Shown: piece after piece, positions 16,980 to 25,375 of the stretch
Layout of the letters: the number at the start of each line of letters is the position of its first letter
How positions within the stretch are numbered: position 1 is the stretch's first letter
Source: NCEH01 sp043195195
Lineage (GTDB): Bacteria; Pseudomonadota; Alphaproteobacteria; Rhizobiales; Xanthobacteraceae
Reading direction: 5' to 3'
DNA: 64,000 nt
Assembly (NCBI RefSeq): GCF_043195195.1
Contig: NZ_JBAFWT010000011.1
Span: forward strand, 62,001 to 126,000
Notes under the pieces: model-generated
What the model was told of the DNA's origin: nothing
Database searches by the model: none
Seen by the model: only the letters and a program-made list of their open reading frames with translations
Made by a program: the position numbers and the translations under genes

Positions 16980-17937
16980 TGTGGATGCTCCGTCCCTTGG
17001 CGGTGGCGGCGGACAGCTCCTTGAGGCCGATGAGGTCGAGGAAGTCGAGCCAGGTTTCGGGCGCGTGGATATGGCTGTCGATGTAGGCCTTCATGCCCTC
17101 GACCGGCGCCGCATTGACCTTTGCGACATAAGCCGAGATGTGGTCGAACATGGGTTCGTAGAGGCCGTAGCATTCGTGGGGGGCACTGCCGTAGGGCACT
17201 TCCACCACCGCCTCGATGCACAGGAACGGGATCTTGGTCTGATCCGGCGCCCGGCGGATCTGATCGTTCGAGACGATGCGTTCGGTGGTGATGATCACGC
17301 GGTCGGCGGCGAGCGCGAGGTCCACATCGAGATAGGTGAGCCCGTCGATCTGCGCGTTGCCGAACGGATCGCATTGCTGCACGTGGATGATCGCAATGTC
17401 CGGATTGAGGGCGGGCACCAGGGCGAGTTGCTCGCCGGTGAAGGGGCAGGCGAGCGTGTGGATCTGGCCGCTCTGGAGCGCATACATGTCCGAGTTCAGG
17501 ACCGAGCGCATGGGCATGAGCGGCAGGCCCATGGCCCCGGCGCGATAGCGCATGCCCATGGCCAAGTGGCTCCACTCCTCATAGGTGGCGCGCCCGCTCT
17601 CGAAATGGTGCCGCACCACCTTGGACAGGCCCCACATGATGCCCTGCGCGCACCAGCTGGTGACGATGTGGCGCGAGAGGCCGGACGCCAGGATCAGGTC
17701 GCAGTCCGTGGACATCATGCTGCGGGAGCAGACGAGGTCCTTCTTGCCGGATTTGATGAGCTGCCAGATCATCGCCATCGGCGTGCGCGAGATGACGGAG
17801 CCGCCGATGCCGAGGGCCTGCCCGTCCTGCACCAGGGCGGCCGCCTCGGCGAGCGACATCACCTTGTCGCGCAGCGTGCGGTCGCGCTGCTGCATGCGGT
17901 CGCGCAGCGCATCGTAGGGCGTGACTTTCTCCACCAT
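16972..17937 (-). CDS. CoA-transferase alpha subunit (class I, glutaconate CoA-transferase A-like)
   Basis: 321-residue alpha subunit. Seen: the glycine-rich QALGIGGSVISRTPMAMIWQL segment in the N-terminal domain and 'IIHVQQCDPFGNAQIDG', a conserved class I CoA-transferase block. The ATG at 17937 is preceded by AGAGGG. It overlaps the beta gene by 8 bases and lies 79 bases after the amidohydrolase. The long GctA-like form rather than the short AtoD-like form suggests a dicarboxylate or otherwise larger acid as substrate. That is an inference from family shape. Confidence 0.9.
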   Translation of the reverse strand: MVEKVTPYDALRDRMQQRDRTLRDKVMSLAEAAALVQDGQALGIGGSVISRTPMAMIWQLIKSGKKDLVCSRSMMSTDCDLILASGLSRHIVTSWCAQGIMWGLSKVVRHHFESGRATYEEWSHLAMGMRYRAGAMGLPLMPMRSVLNSDMYALQSGQIHTLACPFTGEQLALVPALNPDIAIIHVQQCDPFGNAQIDGLTYLDVDLALAADRVIITTERIVSNDQIRRAPDQTKIPFLCIEAVVEVPYGSAPHECYGLYEPMFDHISAYVAKVNAAPVEGMKAYIDSHIHAPETWLDFLDLIGLKELSAATAKGRSIHNV

Positions 17938-18016
17938 GAAACCCTCTGGAATGCCCGGCTCACCTTGCGGATGCCGGTTTCTGGTTGATCGCTCGAAACG
18001 CGGTGCCGCTGCGCGG

Positions 18017-19213
18017 CTAGTGGCCCGCCGCGCTGAAATCCTGGACGATGGTCGAACGCGCGACGCGGACCTTCTTGGTGGTCGGCGGGGTGTTGCGACT
18101 CTTGCCGACGAAGCGCGGCACCCCGGCCGTGATCACCGCGCCGACGGCGGCGATGTCGCCGTTTCCGAGCGCGGAAAGCGCGTCGTTCTGCGAGGAGCCC
18201 TCGCAGGCGTCGAGCAGCACCACGTCGGCATCGCGGCCGGGGGCGAGCAGGCCCGAATTCAGGCGGAACACCCGCGCATTGTTGCCGGTCGCCGCGGCGA
18301 TCGCCCGCTCGGGCGCGATACCGCCGAGGCTGACGAGCTGCGAGATGGTGTAGAGCATTCCCAGCGGCATGATCCCGCTGCCGGTGGGTGTATCGGTGGC
18401 GATCAGCAGGCGCTCGAAGGCACCGGCTTCCTCGGCGAGGCGCGTCACCAGGAGAGCGGTTCGCAAGTTGCCCGCCGTGCACACCTGAAGCGCCACCCCG
18501 GATTCCTGCACCAGACGGGGAAAATCCGCATCCGGCATGGCGGCCGGGCCGCCGTTCACATGAAACGAGACGTCGGGGTCCACCGCGAGCACGTGGTCCG
18601 CCCAGATTCCGGAGGAGCCGGGGATCGAGGCCGCCCCGGTGTGCATCATGGTGACCATGCCGGCCGCCTTCGCCGCGGCGACCAGCGGCTTGTAATCATA
18701 AGGCGTGGCGAACGCGCCGAAGCCCGCCTTGGCGAGCCACACGCCCTGCGCCGCCAATTGCGCGAAATCGGCCGCGGTAAGGCCCGGCTCCAGGATGACC
18801 GAGCCGGCGTGGACGCGCATGCCGCCGGGCCGATACTCCGCGAAGCTCTTGCAGGCGGCGACGGCGAGCGCCTTTACCCCTTCCGGGTCGCGCGGCCGCC
18901 CCGGCACATGCACTTCCGAGGCGCTGATCGCGGTGGTCACGCCGCCGTGGGTGTAGCTCTCCAGAAAACCGACCGTCTTCTGGCGCGGCGTGTAATCACC
19001 GAAAGTAATGTGGACGTGGGAATCGATGAGCCCGGGAATGGCGATGGTGCCGCCGGCGTCGATCACCACGTCGCAGGCCTCGACCTCGGCTGCGGAGGCG
19101 GTGCCGACCTGGGTCAGGAGGCCGTCGCGCATCAAGATCGTGTCGGCGTCGCTCCTCGGGTGTTCGAGGGTGCCGGTGATCACCCCGGCGAGGTTGGTGA
19201 TCGCGACCCTCAT
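18017..19213 (-). CDS. Enamidase-like amidohydrolase (metal-dependent, TIM barrel)
   Basis: 398-residue amidohydrolase-superfamily enzyme. The metal-binding HxH is in 'IPGLIDSHVHITFGDY' (about residues 65-70). A carboxylated-Lys candidate lies in GVWLAKAGFG, a metal His in MMHTGAAS, and the distal Asp in LLIATDTPTGSG. The overall order resembles enamidase, which opens 1,4,5,6-tetrahydro-6-oxonicotinate to 2-formylglutarate in nicotinate fermentation. Dihydropyrimidinase- or isoaspartyl dipeptidase-like activity is the alternative. The start overlaps the AA_synth stop (ATGA). With CoA-transferase genes downstream it is a plausible ring-opening step that would yield an acid for CoA activation. 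Confidence 0.85.
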   Translation of the reverse strand: MRVAITNLAGVITGTLEHPRSDADTILMRDGLLTQVGTASAAEVEACDVVIDAGGTIAIPGLIDSHVHITFGDYTPRQKTVGFLESYTHGGVTTAISASEVHVPGRPRDPEGVKALAVAACKSFAEYRPGGMRVHAGSVILEPGLTAADFAQLAAQGVWLAKAGFGAFATPYDYKPLVAAAKAAGMVTMMHTGAASIPGSSGIWADHVLAVDPDVSFHVNGGPAAMPDADFPRLVQESGVALQVCTAGNLRTALLVTRLAEEAGAFERLLIATDTPTGSGIMPLGMLYTISQLVSLGGIAPERAIAAATGNNARVFRLNSGLLAPGRDADVVLLDACEGSSQNDALSALGNGDIAAVGAVITAGVPRFVGKSRNTPPTTKKVRVARSTIVQDFSAAGH

Positions 19214-19809
19214 TTCGCGACTTCCGCCGCCGCTGCCATCAGCGCACGACGCCGCGCCTCTTCGTGGGTCATTCCACCGACCCGCGCGTCGATACGACCC
19301 CGCGTCATCAGGCAGAAGATCACGGCGATCTCGTCCGGCATGGGGACGCCGGCGATGGCGAACGACATGGAATCGTAGTGCGAGCGCACATAGACATCGA
19401 GCACGTTGTTGACGGGGATATCGATGGACGTGCCCGGGGCGGCGATCTTCGTGACCGAGGAGATCCAGGCCGGCGCATCGCCGATCATCTCCCGGAAAGG
19501 GGTCGCAAAGGCGGTCGTCAACAGCGCGTTCGCATGCTCCTGCTCGCCGTTGATACCAACGAGACCGGCTTTGCCGTAGCTCTGGATTTCTTCTCCTGCG
19601 AGCGCTTTCGCCCCCGCCTTTGCCATCGCGCGGCCGAGGTCCACGCTCGCCTCGATGAGCGGCGACAGGTCCTGCTCGTACCGGTCGATGAAGGGATTCT
19701 CGACCACGCTGACGATGGCCACCTTGCAGAGCGGCGGGTCCGCAACATGGCCTTTCACCTCCCGGATCTCGTCCCGAACGATGATGTTGCGGCGAACGGT
19801 CAGCTTCAT
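19210..19809 (-). CDS. AA_synth (DUF1185/PF06684) family protein
   Basis: 199-residue member of a family annotated as 'amino acid synthesis' (PF06684) without a settled biochemical function. Seen: the conserved opening 'RRNIIVRDEIREVKG' and the 'KAGLVGINGEQEHANALLTT' and 'PAWISSVTKIAAPGTSIDIP' blocks that define the family. The ATG at 19809 has AGGAGGG five bases upstream; a longer frame to 19854 lacks such a site. It is the first gene of the leftward catabolic block and is coupled to the enamidase-like gene by a 4-base overlap, so it probably acts on the same or the adjacent intermediate. It is divergent from the ABC importer. Confidence 0.85.
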   Translation of the reverse strand: MKLTVRRNIIVRDEIREVKGHVADPPLCKVAIVSVVENPFIDRYEQDLSPLIEASVDLGRAMAKAGAKALAGEEIQSYGKAGLVGINGEQEHANALLTTAFATPFREMIGDAPAWISSVTKIAAPGTSIDIPVNNVLDVYVRSHYDSMSFAIAGVPMPDEIAVIFCLMTRGRIDARVGGMTHEEARRRALMAAAAEVAK

Positions 19810-19972
19810 TTTTCCCTCCTGAGGCGGACTTATCCGTAAGAGATTGTCAGACATTATGTCAATAATAACTTTTTAATGGACAACATAAAAACATTCTGGC
19901 AAATCGGAAAAAGTCAGCCTGCGAATTGGGCACACCCAATCATTTACGGCTCACAACCAGAGGATCAGCGTG
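19810..19972. promoter_or_regulatory. Divergent promoter region with GntR-like operator
   Basis: 163 bases between the AA_synth gene (leftward) and the livK-type gene (rightward), AT-rich near 19850-19900. It contains the perfect palindrome GACATTATGTC (19850-19860), inside ATTGTCAGACATTATGTCAAT (outer ATTG/CAAT pair). The TTGTCAGACA part resembles operators of FCD-type GntR regulators such as LldR. The GntR/FCD gene encoded six genes downstream is the obvious candidate protein. Confidence 0.5.
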
Positions 19973-21166
19973 ATGAAAAAGCTTTTGCGGTTCACCACCG
20001 CGACTTTCCTATTGGCATGCGCGTCGACGACGCTGCCCGCTGCCGCCCAGACGACGCCGATAAAGATCGGGTTTGCCAATTCGTTCAGCCCGCCGGGCAA
20101 TGTCATCGGCGGCCGGGAGTCCAAAGTGGGCGGCGAGATCGCCCTGGACATGTTCAAGGCCCAGTTCGGCCCCAAGGTCGACGGTCGTGACATCGAGATC
20201 ATCTACGAGGACACCCGGGGTGATCCGGAAGCCTCCCGTTCGGCCATGGAGAAGCTGGTCAACCGCGACAAGGTGGACGTGGTGGTCGGCTGCAACCATT
20301 CCTCGGAAGGCTTCGTTCTCTCGCGTATCGCGCATGAAAACAAAGTCGGCTTTGTTGCGATGAATTGTTGGGCGGACGATATCCGGCAGCAAAAATTTCC
20401 TGAAGTCTTCGCCGTTTCGAATTACACCTCACGCACCAGCTATGCAGTCACCAATTTCGTGAAGCAGCAGGGCGTCAAAAATTTCCTGATGGTCGCCGAG
20501 AACACCGATTATGGTCTCGCCCAGATCAAGATGATCGAGGCGGACCTGAAGCGCGATGCGCCCGATGTGAAGGTCTCGACCAAGATCATCAACAAGACCT
20601 CGCGCGATATGCGCGACGAAATCCTCTCTATTCGGCAGAATCCTCCTGATCTCATCGGCGTCGCCATGGTTGCGCCCCAGGGTTTCCTCTTCACCGCCCA
20701 GCTCGACGAACTCGGCATGCCGCCGAGCGAACAGAAGGTCATCGACATCGGCGGCTACGTCGATCAGGCCGGCTTCTGGGACAATGTGAAGGGCGCCGGC
20801 GTCGGCCTCTATGCCTATGTGCTCGACCACAAGAGCAATCCGGTGACCGAGCTCGGTGCCAAGGTTCAGGCGGAATACCGCAAGCGCGCTAACCAGGAGC
20901 CCACGCGCTTCATCCTTCAGGGTTTCGACACCACCTGGGTGGCGCTGATGGCGATCAAGGAAAGCGGCGGCAAGAGCCGCGAGGCGATCATCCAGGCCCT
21001 GCGCAAAATTCGCGTGGTCGGCAGCCGCGGCGAAATCTTCTTCACGGACGAGCCGCTGTTCCAGCAATGGCCCGACATTCCCTTTGTGATTGGCCAGATG
21101 GAGAAAGTTGGACAGCCCCCGTCCGAATCCAAAGTCGTGTTCCCGCCCCCGTCTTCCAAGAAATGA
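19973..21166 (+). CDS. Liv-type ABC substrate-binding protein
   Basis: 397-residue periplasmic binding protein of the leucine/isoleucine/valine-binding superfamily. There is a cleavable signal peptide (KKLLRFTTATFLLACASTTLPAAAQ), then 'IKIGFANSFSPPGNVIGG', 'YEDTRGDPEASRSAMEKLV' and 'NCWADD', typical of periplasmic-binding fold type I. ATG at 19973 with AGAGGA eight bases upstream. First gene of a five-gene importer. Such systems carry amino acids, ureas, amides and aromatic acids; the neighbours suggest a cyclic amide or heterocyclic acid rather than leucine. A strong hairpin follows the gene. Confidence 0.92.
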   Translation: MKKLLRFTTATFLLACASTTLPAAAQTTPIKIGFANSFSPPGNVIGGRESKVGGEIALDMFKAQFGPKVDGRDIEIIYEDTRGDPEASRSAMEKLVNRDKVDVVVGCNHSSEGFVLSRIAHENKVGFVAMNCWADDIRQQKFPEVFAVSNYTSRTSYAVTNFVKQQGVKNFLMVAENTDYGLAQIKMIEADLKRDAPDVKVSTKIINKTSRDMRDEILSIRQNPPDLIGVAMVAPQGFLFTAQLDELGMPPSEQKVIDIGGYVDQAGFWDNVKGAGVGLYAYVLDHKSNPVTELGAKVQAEYRKRANQEPTRFILQGFDTTWVALMAIKESGGKSREAIIQALRKIRVVGSRGEIFFTDEPLFQQWPDIPFVIGQMEKVGQPPSESKVVFPPPSSKK

Positions 21167-21172
21167 TCAAGC

Positions 21173-21196
21173 CTGGAGGCGGTCTGCCGCCTCCAG
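21173..21196 (+). terminator. Intercistronic hairpin after the binding-protein gene
   Basis: CTGGAGGCGG and CCGCCTCCAG form a perfect 10-bp stem closed by a TCTG loop, between the binding-protein stop and the permease Shine-Dalgarno (AAGGAG at 21203-21208). There is no U-run, so it is more likely an mRNA-stabilising or attenuating element than a full terminator. Confidence 0.7.
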
Positions 21197-21214
21197 TCCC
21201 TCAAGGAGCGTGGA

Positions 21215-22099
21215 ATGCAGCATTACATTGAAATACTGCTCAACGGCCTCGTGTCTGGCGGATATTACGCGGCGATGGCAGCGGCTCTCTCGCTCGTATT
21301 CGGAATCAACAAGGTGGTGAATTTCGCGCACGGCGAATTCATCATGGTCGGCGGGTTTGCTTATTTCACGGCCGCGACGTTCATCGGCGCGTTTCCCGCC
21401 TATATCGCCGCCTTCGTCTGCGCCCTGATCATCGGCTACGTCTTCCATCTGTTGGTTTTCCGCCGGCGCTCGCTCGACGCGAGCCAGGGATTCTCGTCGG
21501 GCGAGTATCAGATCATCACCACCTTCGCACTCGGTATGCTGCTGCTGAATGGCGCCCTGATGGTATATGGCCCGGACATTCATTCGGTGGCACCCGCGAT
21601 CGAGCTGCCGCGCGTCCGGTCCTCGGTCCTCTTCATTTCCGGGCCGCGCCTGTTCGGGCTCATTCAATGCCTTCTGTACCTTGCGCTGCTCTATCTGTTT
21701 CTCACGCGCACCTCGATCGGCCGCCTTCTGCGCGCCGCTTCCCAAAATCCCGCCGCCATGTCGACGCTGGGCGTCGATGCGGAGCGGTTCGACCGTAATG
21801 TCTTCGCCGCGTGCTGCGGCCTCGCGGGTCTTACGGGTGCGTTCATCGCGCCGGTGTTCGCCGTCTATCCCGAGGCCGGCGCGGCGTTTGCGCTGAAATC
21901 CTTCGTGGTCGTGGTTCTCGGCGGGTTCGGATCGTTCACCGGAACCATCGTCGGCGGGCTGCTCTTCGGGGTCATCGAATCCTTTGGCGGCGCGCTCATC
22001 TCGAGTGCGTACAAGGATGTGTTCGGCTTCGTCCTTCTGCTGGTGGTGCTGCTGGTGTCGCCCAACGGGCTGCTCGGCGAGCGGGTGAGGGGAGTCTGA
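21215..22099 (+). CDS. Liv-type ABC permease (LivH type)
   Basis: 294-residue hydrophobic permease with about eight membrane segments. Seen: 'NGLVSGGYYAAMAAALSLVFGINKVVNFAHGEFIMVGG', the LivH signature near residues 11-48, and the cytoplasmic coupling loop around 'TSIGRLLRAASQNPAAMSTLGVD'. Follows the hairpin, with AAGGAG seven bases before ATG. Only 3 bases separate it from the second permease. With the LivM-type partner it forms the membrane channel of the importer. Confidence 0.92.
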   Translation: MQHYIEILLNGLVSGGYYAAMAAALSLVFGINKVVNFAHGEFIMVGGFAYFTAATFIGAFPAYIAAFVCALIIGYVFHLLVFRRRSLDASQGFSSGEYQIITTFALGMLLLNGALMVYGPDIHSVAPAIELPRVRSSVLFISGPRLFGLIQCLLYLALLYLFLTRTSIGRLLRAASQNPAAMSTLGVDAERFDRNVFAACCGLAGLTGAFIAPVFAVYPEAGAAFALKSFVVVVLGGFGSFTGTIVGGLLFGVIESFGGALISSAYKDVFGFVLLLVVLLVSPNGLLGERVRGV

Positions 22100-22102
22100 A
22101 CG

Positions 22103-23095
22103 ATGCTGGCAGCACCAAAATGGATCTCCCGGCGTCGGCATCAGGCCCTGCGGGCCGACTTCTACATGGGCGTCGTGATCGTCGTGGTGGCGGTTGCCTG
22201 CAGCCTTGCGGGCATTGGCGGCCCTTATGGCATCAGCCTCGTCGCCGCCGGCCTGTTCTATGCCACCGCGACCATGGGCTGGTGCCTCCAGTCAGGCTAT
22301 GGCGGCATGTTCTCCCTGGCGCCAGCGGCGATCATCATGATCGCCGCTTATGTCTCCGCGTTCGCCTCGAATGCCGGCTGGCCGATGGGGGTGGCCGTGC
22401 TCGCGGGCACGCTCTCGGGGGCACTCGCGGGCTTCATCGTGGCGCTGGCGACCAGCCGTCTGAAAGGCCATTACTTCGCGCTGGCGACCCTCGTCGCTGC
22501 AGAAATCGTGCGCCTCGCGGTGACCAACGAATACGATCTCACCGGCGGCGAGGCCGGGCTGCGGACGGGACCTTTGTTCGACGGGGCGACCGGAGTCCAC
22601 ATCTCCCTGGTGTTTGCGGGCGTGCTGATCCTGCTGCTGGTGGCTCTTCTGGCCGCGTTGCGCGGTATGCCCGGCATCGCCATGCAGGCGATCCGCGACG
22701 ATGAGGGCATCGCCGCCATCCGCGGGCTGAACGTGCCTCTGGTCAAGACCCTGATCGTCGTCGCCGGATCCTCGATCACCGCCTTCGCCGGCGCCGTCTA
22801 TGTCCATTACATCCAGCTCGCGACGCCGCAGATGGGGTCGCTGTTCCAGACCACCTTCATCATGTCGATTGGCATCATCGGCGGCGTGCGCTCCATGAGC
22901 GGCGCCATCGTCGGCGCGGCGCTGATCGTCGGCCTTCAGGAAGTGCTGCGGGACTATCCCTTCACTCACATGGGGCTGACGGCGCTCGCCATATTGTTGG
23001 TGTGCCAGTTCGCGCCCGCGGGCTTTGCCGGCCTGCTGCTGGGGCGGGCCCGCCGGATCCAGCAGCGCTTTGCGGTTTCGGAGCACGCCAAATGA
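22103..23095 (+). CDS. Liv-type ABC permease (LivM type)
   Basis: 330-residue permease, LivM branch, with an extra N-terminal segment and about nine to ten hydrophobic spans. The coupling-helix region reads 'MPGIAMQAIRDDEGIAAIRGLNV', the LivM version of the EAA loop, followed by 'VKTLIVVAGSSITAFAGAVYVHYIQLATPQMGSLFQT'. Its TGA overlaps the ATG of the ATPase gene (ATGA). Together with the LivH-type gene it forms the heterodimeric membrane part of the importer. Confidence 0.92.
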   Translation: MLAAPKWISRRRHQALRADFYMGVVIVVVAVACSLAGIGGPYGISLVAAGLFYATATMGWCLQSGYGGMFSLAPAAIIMIAAYVSAFASNAGWPMGVAVLAGTLSGALAGFIVALATSRLKGHYFALATLVAAEIVRLAVTNEYDLTGGEAGLRTGPLFDGATGVHISLVFAGVLILLLVALLAALRGMPGIAMQAIRDDEGIAAIRGLNVPLVKTLIVVAGSSITAFAGAVYVHYIQLATPQMGSLFQTTFIMSIGIIGGVRSMSGAIVGAALIVGLQEVLRDYPFTHMGLTALAILLVCQFAPAGFAGLLLGRARRIQQRFAVSEHAK

Positions 23096-23856
23096 GCGAA
23101 ATCAGCCAAGCACCAGAACGGAACGAGCCGCGCGGCGTGATGAACTTGGAATGCCGGAACGTATCCCTGCGCTTCGGCGGCGTGACGGCCCTCGCCGATG
23201 TCTCCTTGTCCATCCAGAGCGGGGGCATCACCGCGATCATGGGGCCGAACGGAGCGGGCAAGACCACCCTCCTGAACTGCATGACCGGCATGATGTCACG
23301 CTATGAGGGAACGATCCGGCTGGACGACATGACGATCGATGGTCTGGCGCCCCGGCAGCGCACGCAGGCCGGTCTCGTGCGCACATTCCAGATGACCCGC
23401 GTCTTCGCTTCCCTTTCCATCGAGGAGAACATCTTCCTCGCGGGATCGGCGGTGCGCCAGGCGCTGACCCAGGAGCGCTGCTCGGAGCTGATCGAGCTGA
23501 TCCGCCTGCAGCACATGCGGCATCGTTCTGCCTCTGAACTCTCCGGCGGGCAGCGCCGGTTGCTGGAGATCGGCATGTGCATCGCCCAGGCGCCGCGCTT
23601 CCTGATGATGGACGAGCCGTTCGCCGGTTTAAATCCGATGATGGTGACCACGGTTTGCGAGATCATGGCCGACTTCGCGAGATCCGGAGCCGGGGTCGTG
23701 CTCGTCAGCCACGAGATCCCCTTGGTGCGCCGCCATGCCGATCGTGTGATTGTGATGGCACAGGGCGCGGTGCTGGCCGACGGATCGCCCGAGCAGGTCC
23801 TTTCCGATCCCCGGGTGGCGGAGATCTATCTGGGAGGCAGCGTTGCTCATCACTAA
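23092..23856 (+). CDS. Liv-type ABC ATPase (LivG type)
   Basis: 254-residue ATPase. Walker A GPNGAGKTT near residue 50, signature LSGGQRRLLEIGMCIAQAP, Walker B FLMMDEPFAGLNP, and switch His in VLVSHEIPLVRRHADRV. The start is the ATG at 23092 that overlaps the LivM-type stop; the frame reads further upstream but only through the permease gene. The usual LivG Glu-Gly insert is short here. Pairs with the LivF-type gene, which it overlaps by 14 bases. Confidence 0.92.
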   Translation: MSEISQAPERNEPRGVMNLECRNVSLRFGGVTALADVSLSIQSGGITAIMGPNGAGKTTLLNCMTGMMSRYEGTIRLDDMTIDGLAPRQRTQAGLVRTFQMTRVFASLSIEENIFLAGSAVRQALTQERCSELIELIRLQHMRHRSASELSGGQRRLLEIGMCIAQAPRFLMMDEPFAGLNPMMVTTVCEIMADFARSGAGVVLVSHEIPLVRRHADRVIVMAQGAVLADGSPEQVLSDPRVAEIYLGGSVAHH

Positions 23857-24547
23857 CGAAATCGTCTGCGCCTATCTGCGCGACATCGAGATCGTGCGCG
23901 GCGTGAGCCTAACGGTTCGTCCCGGCCTGATCACCGCGATCATCGGTCCCAACGGGGTCGGGAAATCGACTTTGCTGAAGGGTATTTACGGTGCGATCCG
24001 GGCGCAGAGCGGCCGCATCTGCGTCGAGGATGTCGATATCACGAATGTCCCCATGGCCGGGCGCTTCGCGGCTGGCATCCGCTATATGCCTCAGGAATCC
24101 TCGATCTTTCCGTATATGACGGTGCAGGAGAACGTGCGCTTGTTCGCGTGGGCGGACGGTGTTCCCTTCGAGCCGCTCTGGAGGCGGGCAATCGAAACCT
24201 TCCCTATCCTCGACGAGAAACGCTCGATTCGCGCCGGCGATCTTTCCGGCGGGCAGCAGAAGCAGCTTGAATTCAGTCGCTTCCTGTGTGGAAAGACTAA
24301 ATATGCCCTCGTTGACGAACCCAGTGTGGGACTGTCGCCGGCCATGTCGCGGTTGATCTATGCATTTCTCACGCGGATGCGGGACGACGGGGTCGGAATC
24401 CTTCTGGTGGACCAGCAGGTGGCCGATGCCATCGCTGTCGCCGATCACGTGTATGTCGTCGATGGCGGCAAGGTTATCGAGGAAGGTACGGGGGAGAGCT
24501 TCCGGGAAAATCTCGGAGCAACAGTGTCCAAGTGGCTGACCCACTGA
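23843..24547 (+). CDS. Liv-type ABC ATPase (LivF type)
   Basis: 234-residue ATPase with Walker A GPNGVGKST near residue 34, signature LSGGQQKQLEFSRFLC and Walker B YALVDEPSVGLSP. It starts with TTG at 23843: GGGAGG lies six bases upstream and no ATG or GTG is better placed. It overlaps the LivG-type gene by 14 bases. The signature sequence is slightly unusual (EFSRFL instead of the common EIARAL), and the Q-loop segment reads MPQESSIFPYMTVQENV. It completes a full five-component importer. Confidence 0.92.
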   Translation: MLITNEIVCAYLRDIEIVRGVSLTVRPGLITAIIGPNGVGKSTLLKGIYGAIRAQSGRICVEDVDITNVPMAGRFAAGIRYMPQESSIFPYMTVQENVRLFAWADGVPFEPLWRRAIETFPILDEKRSIRAGDLSGGQQKQLEFSRFLCGKTKYALVDEPSVGLSPAMSRLIYAFLTRMRDDGVGILLVDQQVADAIAVADHVYVVDGGKVIEEGTGESFRENLGATVSKWLTH

Positions 24548-24604
24548 GTAATCTCAAACGTAGGGAGGCGGTCGCTCGCAGCGTGCGGAGTGGCCGGCGG
24601 ATTG

Positions 24605-25309
24605 ATGGCGGCGAATGAACCGAAACTGACCGGGGCGGATCTCTCCCACTTGCGGGTCTCTCCCAAGACCCTCGTGGAAGAGGTGATCCAGAAACTGCGC
24701 ATGGCGATTTTTTCGGGCCTCCTCAAACCCGGCGACCGCCTGATCGAATCGGAGCTGTGCGTATCCCTGGGCGTCAGCAGACCGGCGCTGCGGGAGGCGA
24801 TCCGCTGCCTTCAGGCGGAGCGCCTGTGCGACATCACTCCGCATCGCGGCGCTCAGATTCCGGTCCTCTCCTGGCAGGACGCTCAGGACATTTATCACGT
24901 GCGCGAACTGCTCGAAGGAGAGGCCGCGGCCCTGTGCGCCGTCAACATCAGCGAGGAGGGCATCCTCAGCATGCAGAATGCCCTGAAGCAATTCAGCGAT
25001 GCGGTCAATTCGTTCGAAGCTTATGTCCGCGTCGAAGCCACATCGTTATTCTATTCTATTCTTCTCAAGAACGCGAAAAACCGTGTGATCGAGGAGATAA
25101 TTCTGGGGCTCCTGGCGCGGATAAATTTCCTTCGCTCGCGTTCGATGTCCCTTCCGGAGCGGGCCAGGCACAGCCTGCGCGAGATGGAGGCGATCTACCT
25201 GGCGATCAAAGACCGCAATCCCGAAGCCGCTCGCGCCGCCGCCATCGCCCATGTCGCTCAAGCGAGAGAAGCGGCGCGCAACGCCTATATTCTCGCGAAC
25301 CTCACGTGA
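24605..25309 (+). CDS. GntR-family regulator, FadR/FCD subfamily
   Basis: GntR winged-helix domain (about residues 20-85: 'IQKLRMAIFSGLLKPGDRLIESELCVSLGVSRPALREAIRCL') followed by an all-helical FCD ligand domain, with 'YHVRELLEGEAAALCAVN' at the junction and a final 'IAHVAQAREAARNAYI'. FCD domains bind carboxylate ligands, often with a metal. The start is uncertain: ATG at 24605 (234 aa) or GTG at 24590; neither has a strong ribosome site. It sits inside the rightward operon between the importer and the purA-like gene and is the likely repressor or activator of the divergent 19810-19972 promoter region. Confidence 0.9.
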   Translation: MAANEPKLTGADLSHLRVSPKTLVEEVIQKLRMAIFSGLLKPGDRLIESELCVSLGVSRPALREAIRCLQAERLCDITPHRGAQIPVLSWQDAQDIYHVRELLEGEAAALCAVNISEEGILSMQNALKQFSDAVNSFEAYVRVEATSLFYSILLKNAKNRVIEEIILGLLARINFLRSRSMSLPERARHSLREMEAIYLAIKDRNPEAARAAAIAHVAQAREAARNAYILANLT

Positions 25310-25375
25310 TCCGCGCAAGCATTCGCCGGGCATTTCATTCGAATTTCCACGACAGGTGGAGGAGTGTTCAAGTCC

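Noticed and set aside
18554..18569. TTCACATGAAAC core resembling parS
   Set aside because: Only about 11 of 16 bases match, and it lies within the amidohydrolase coding sequence.
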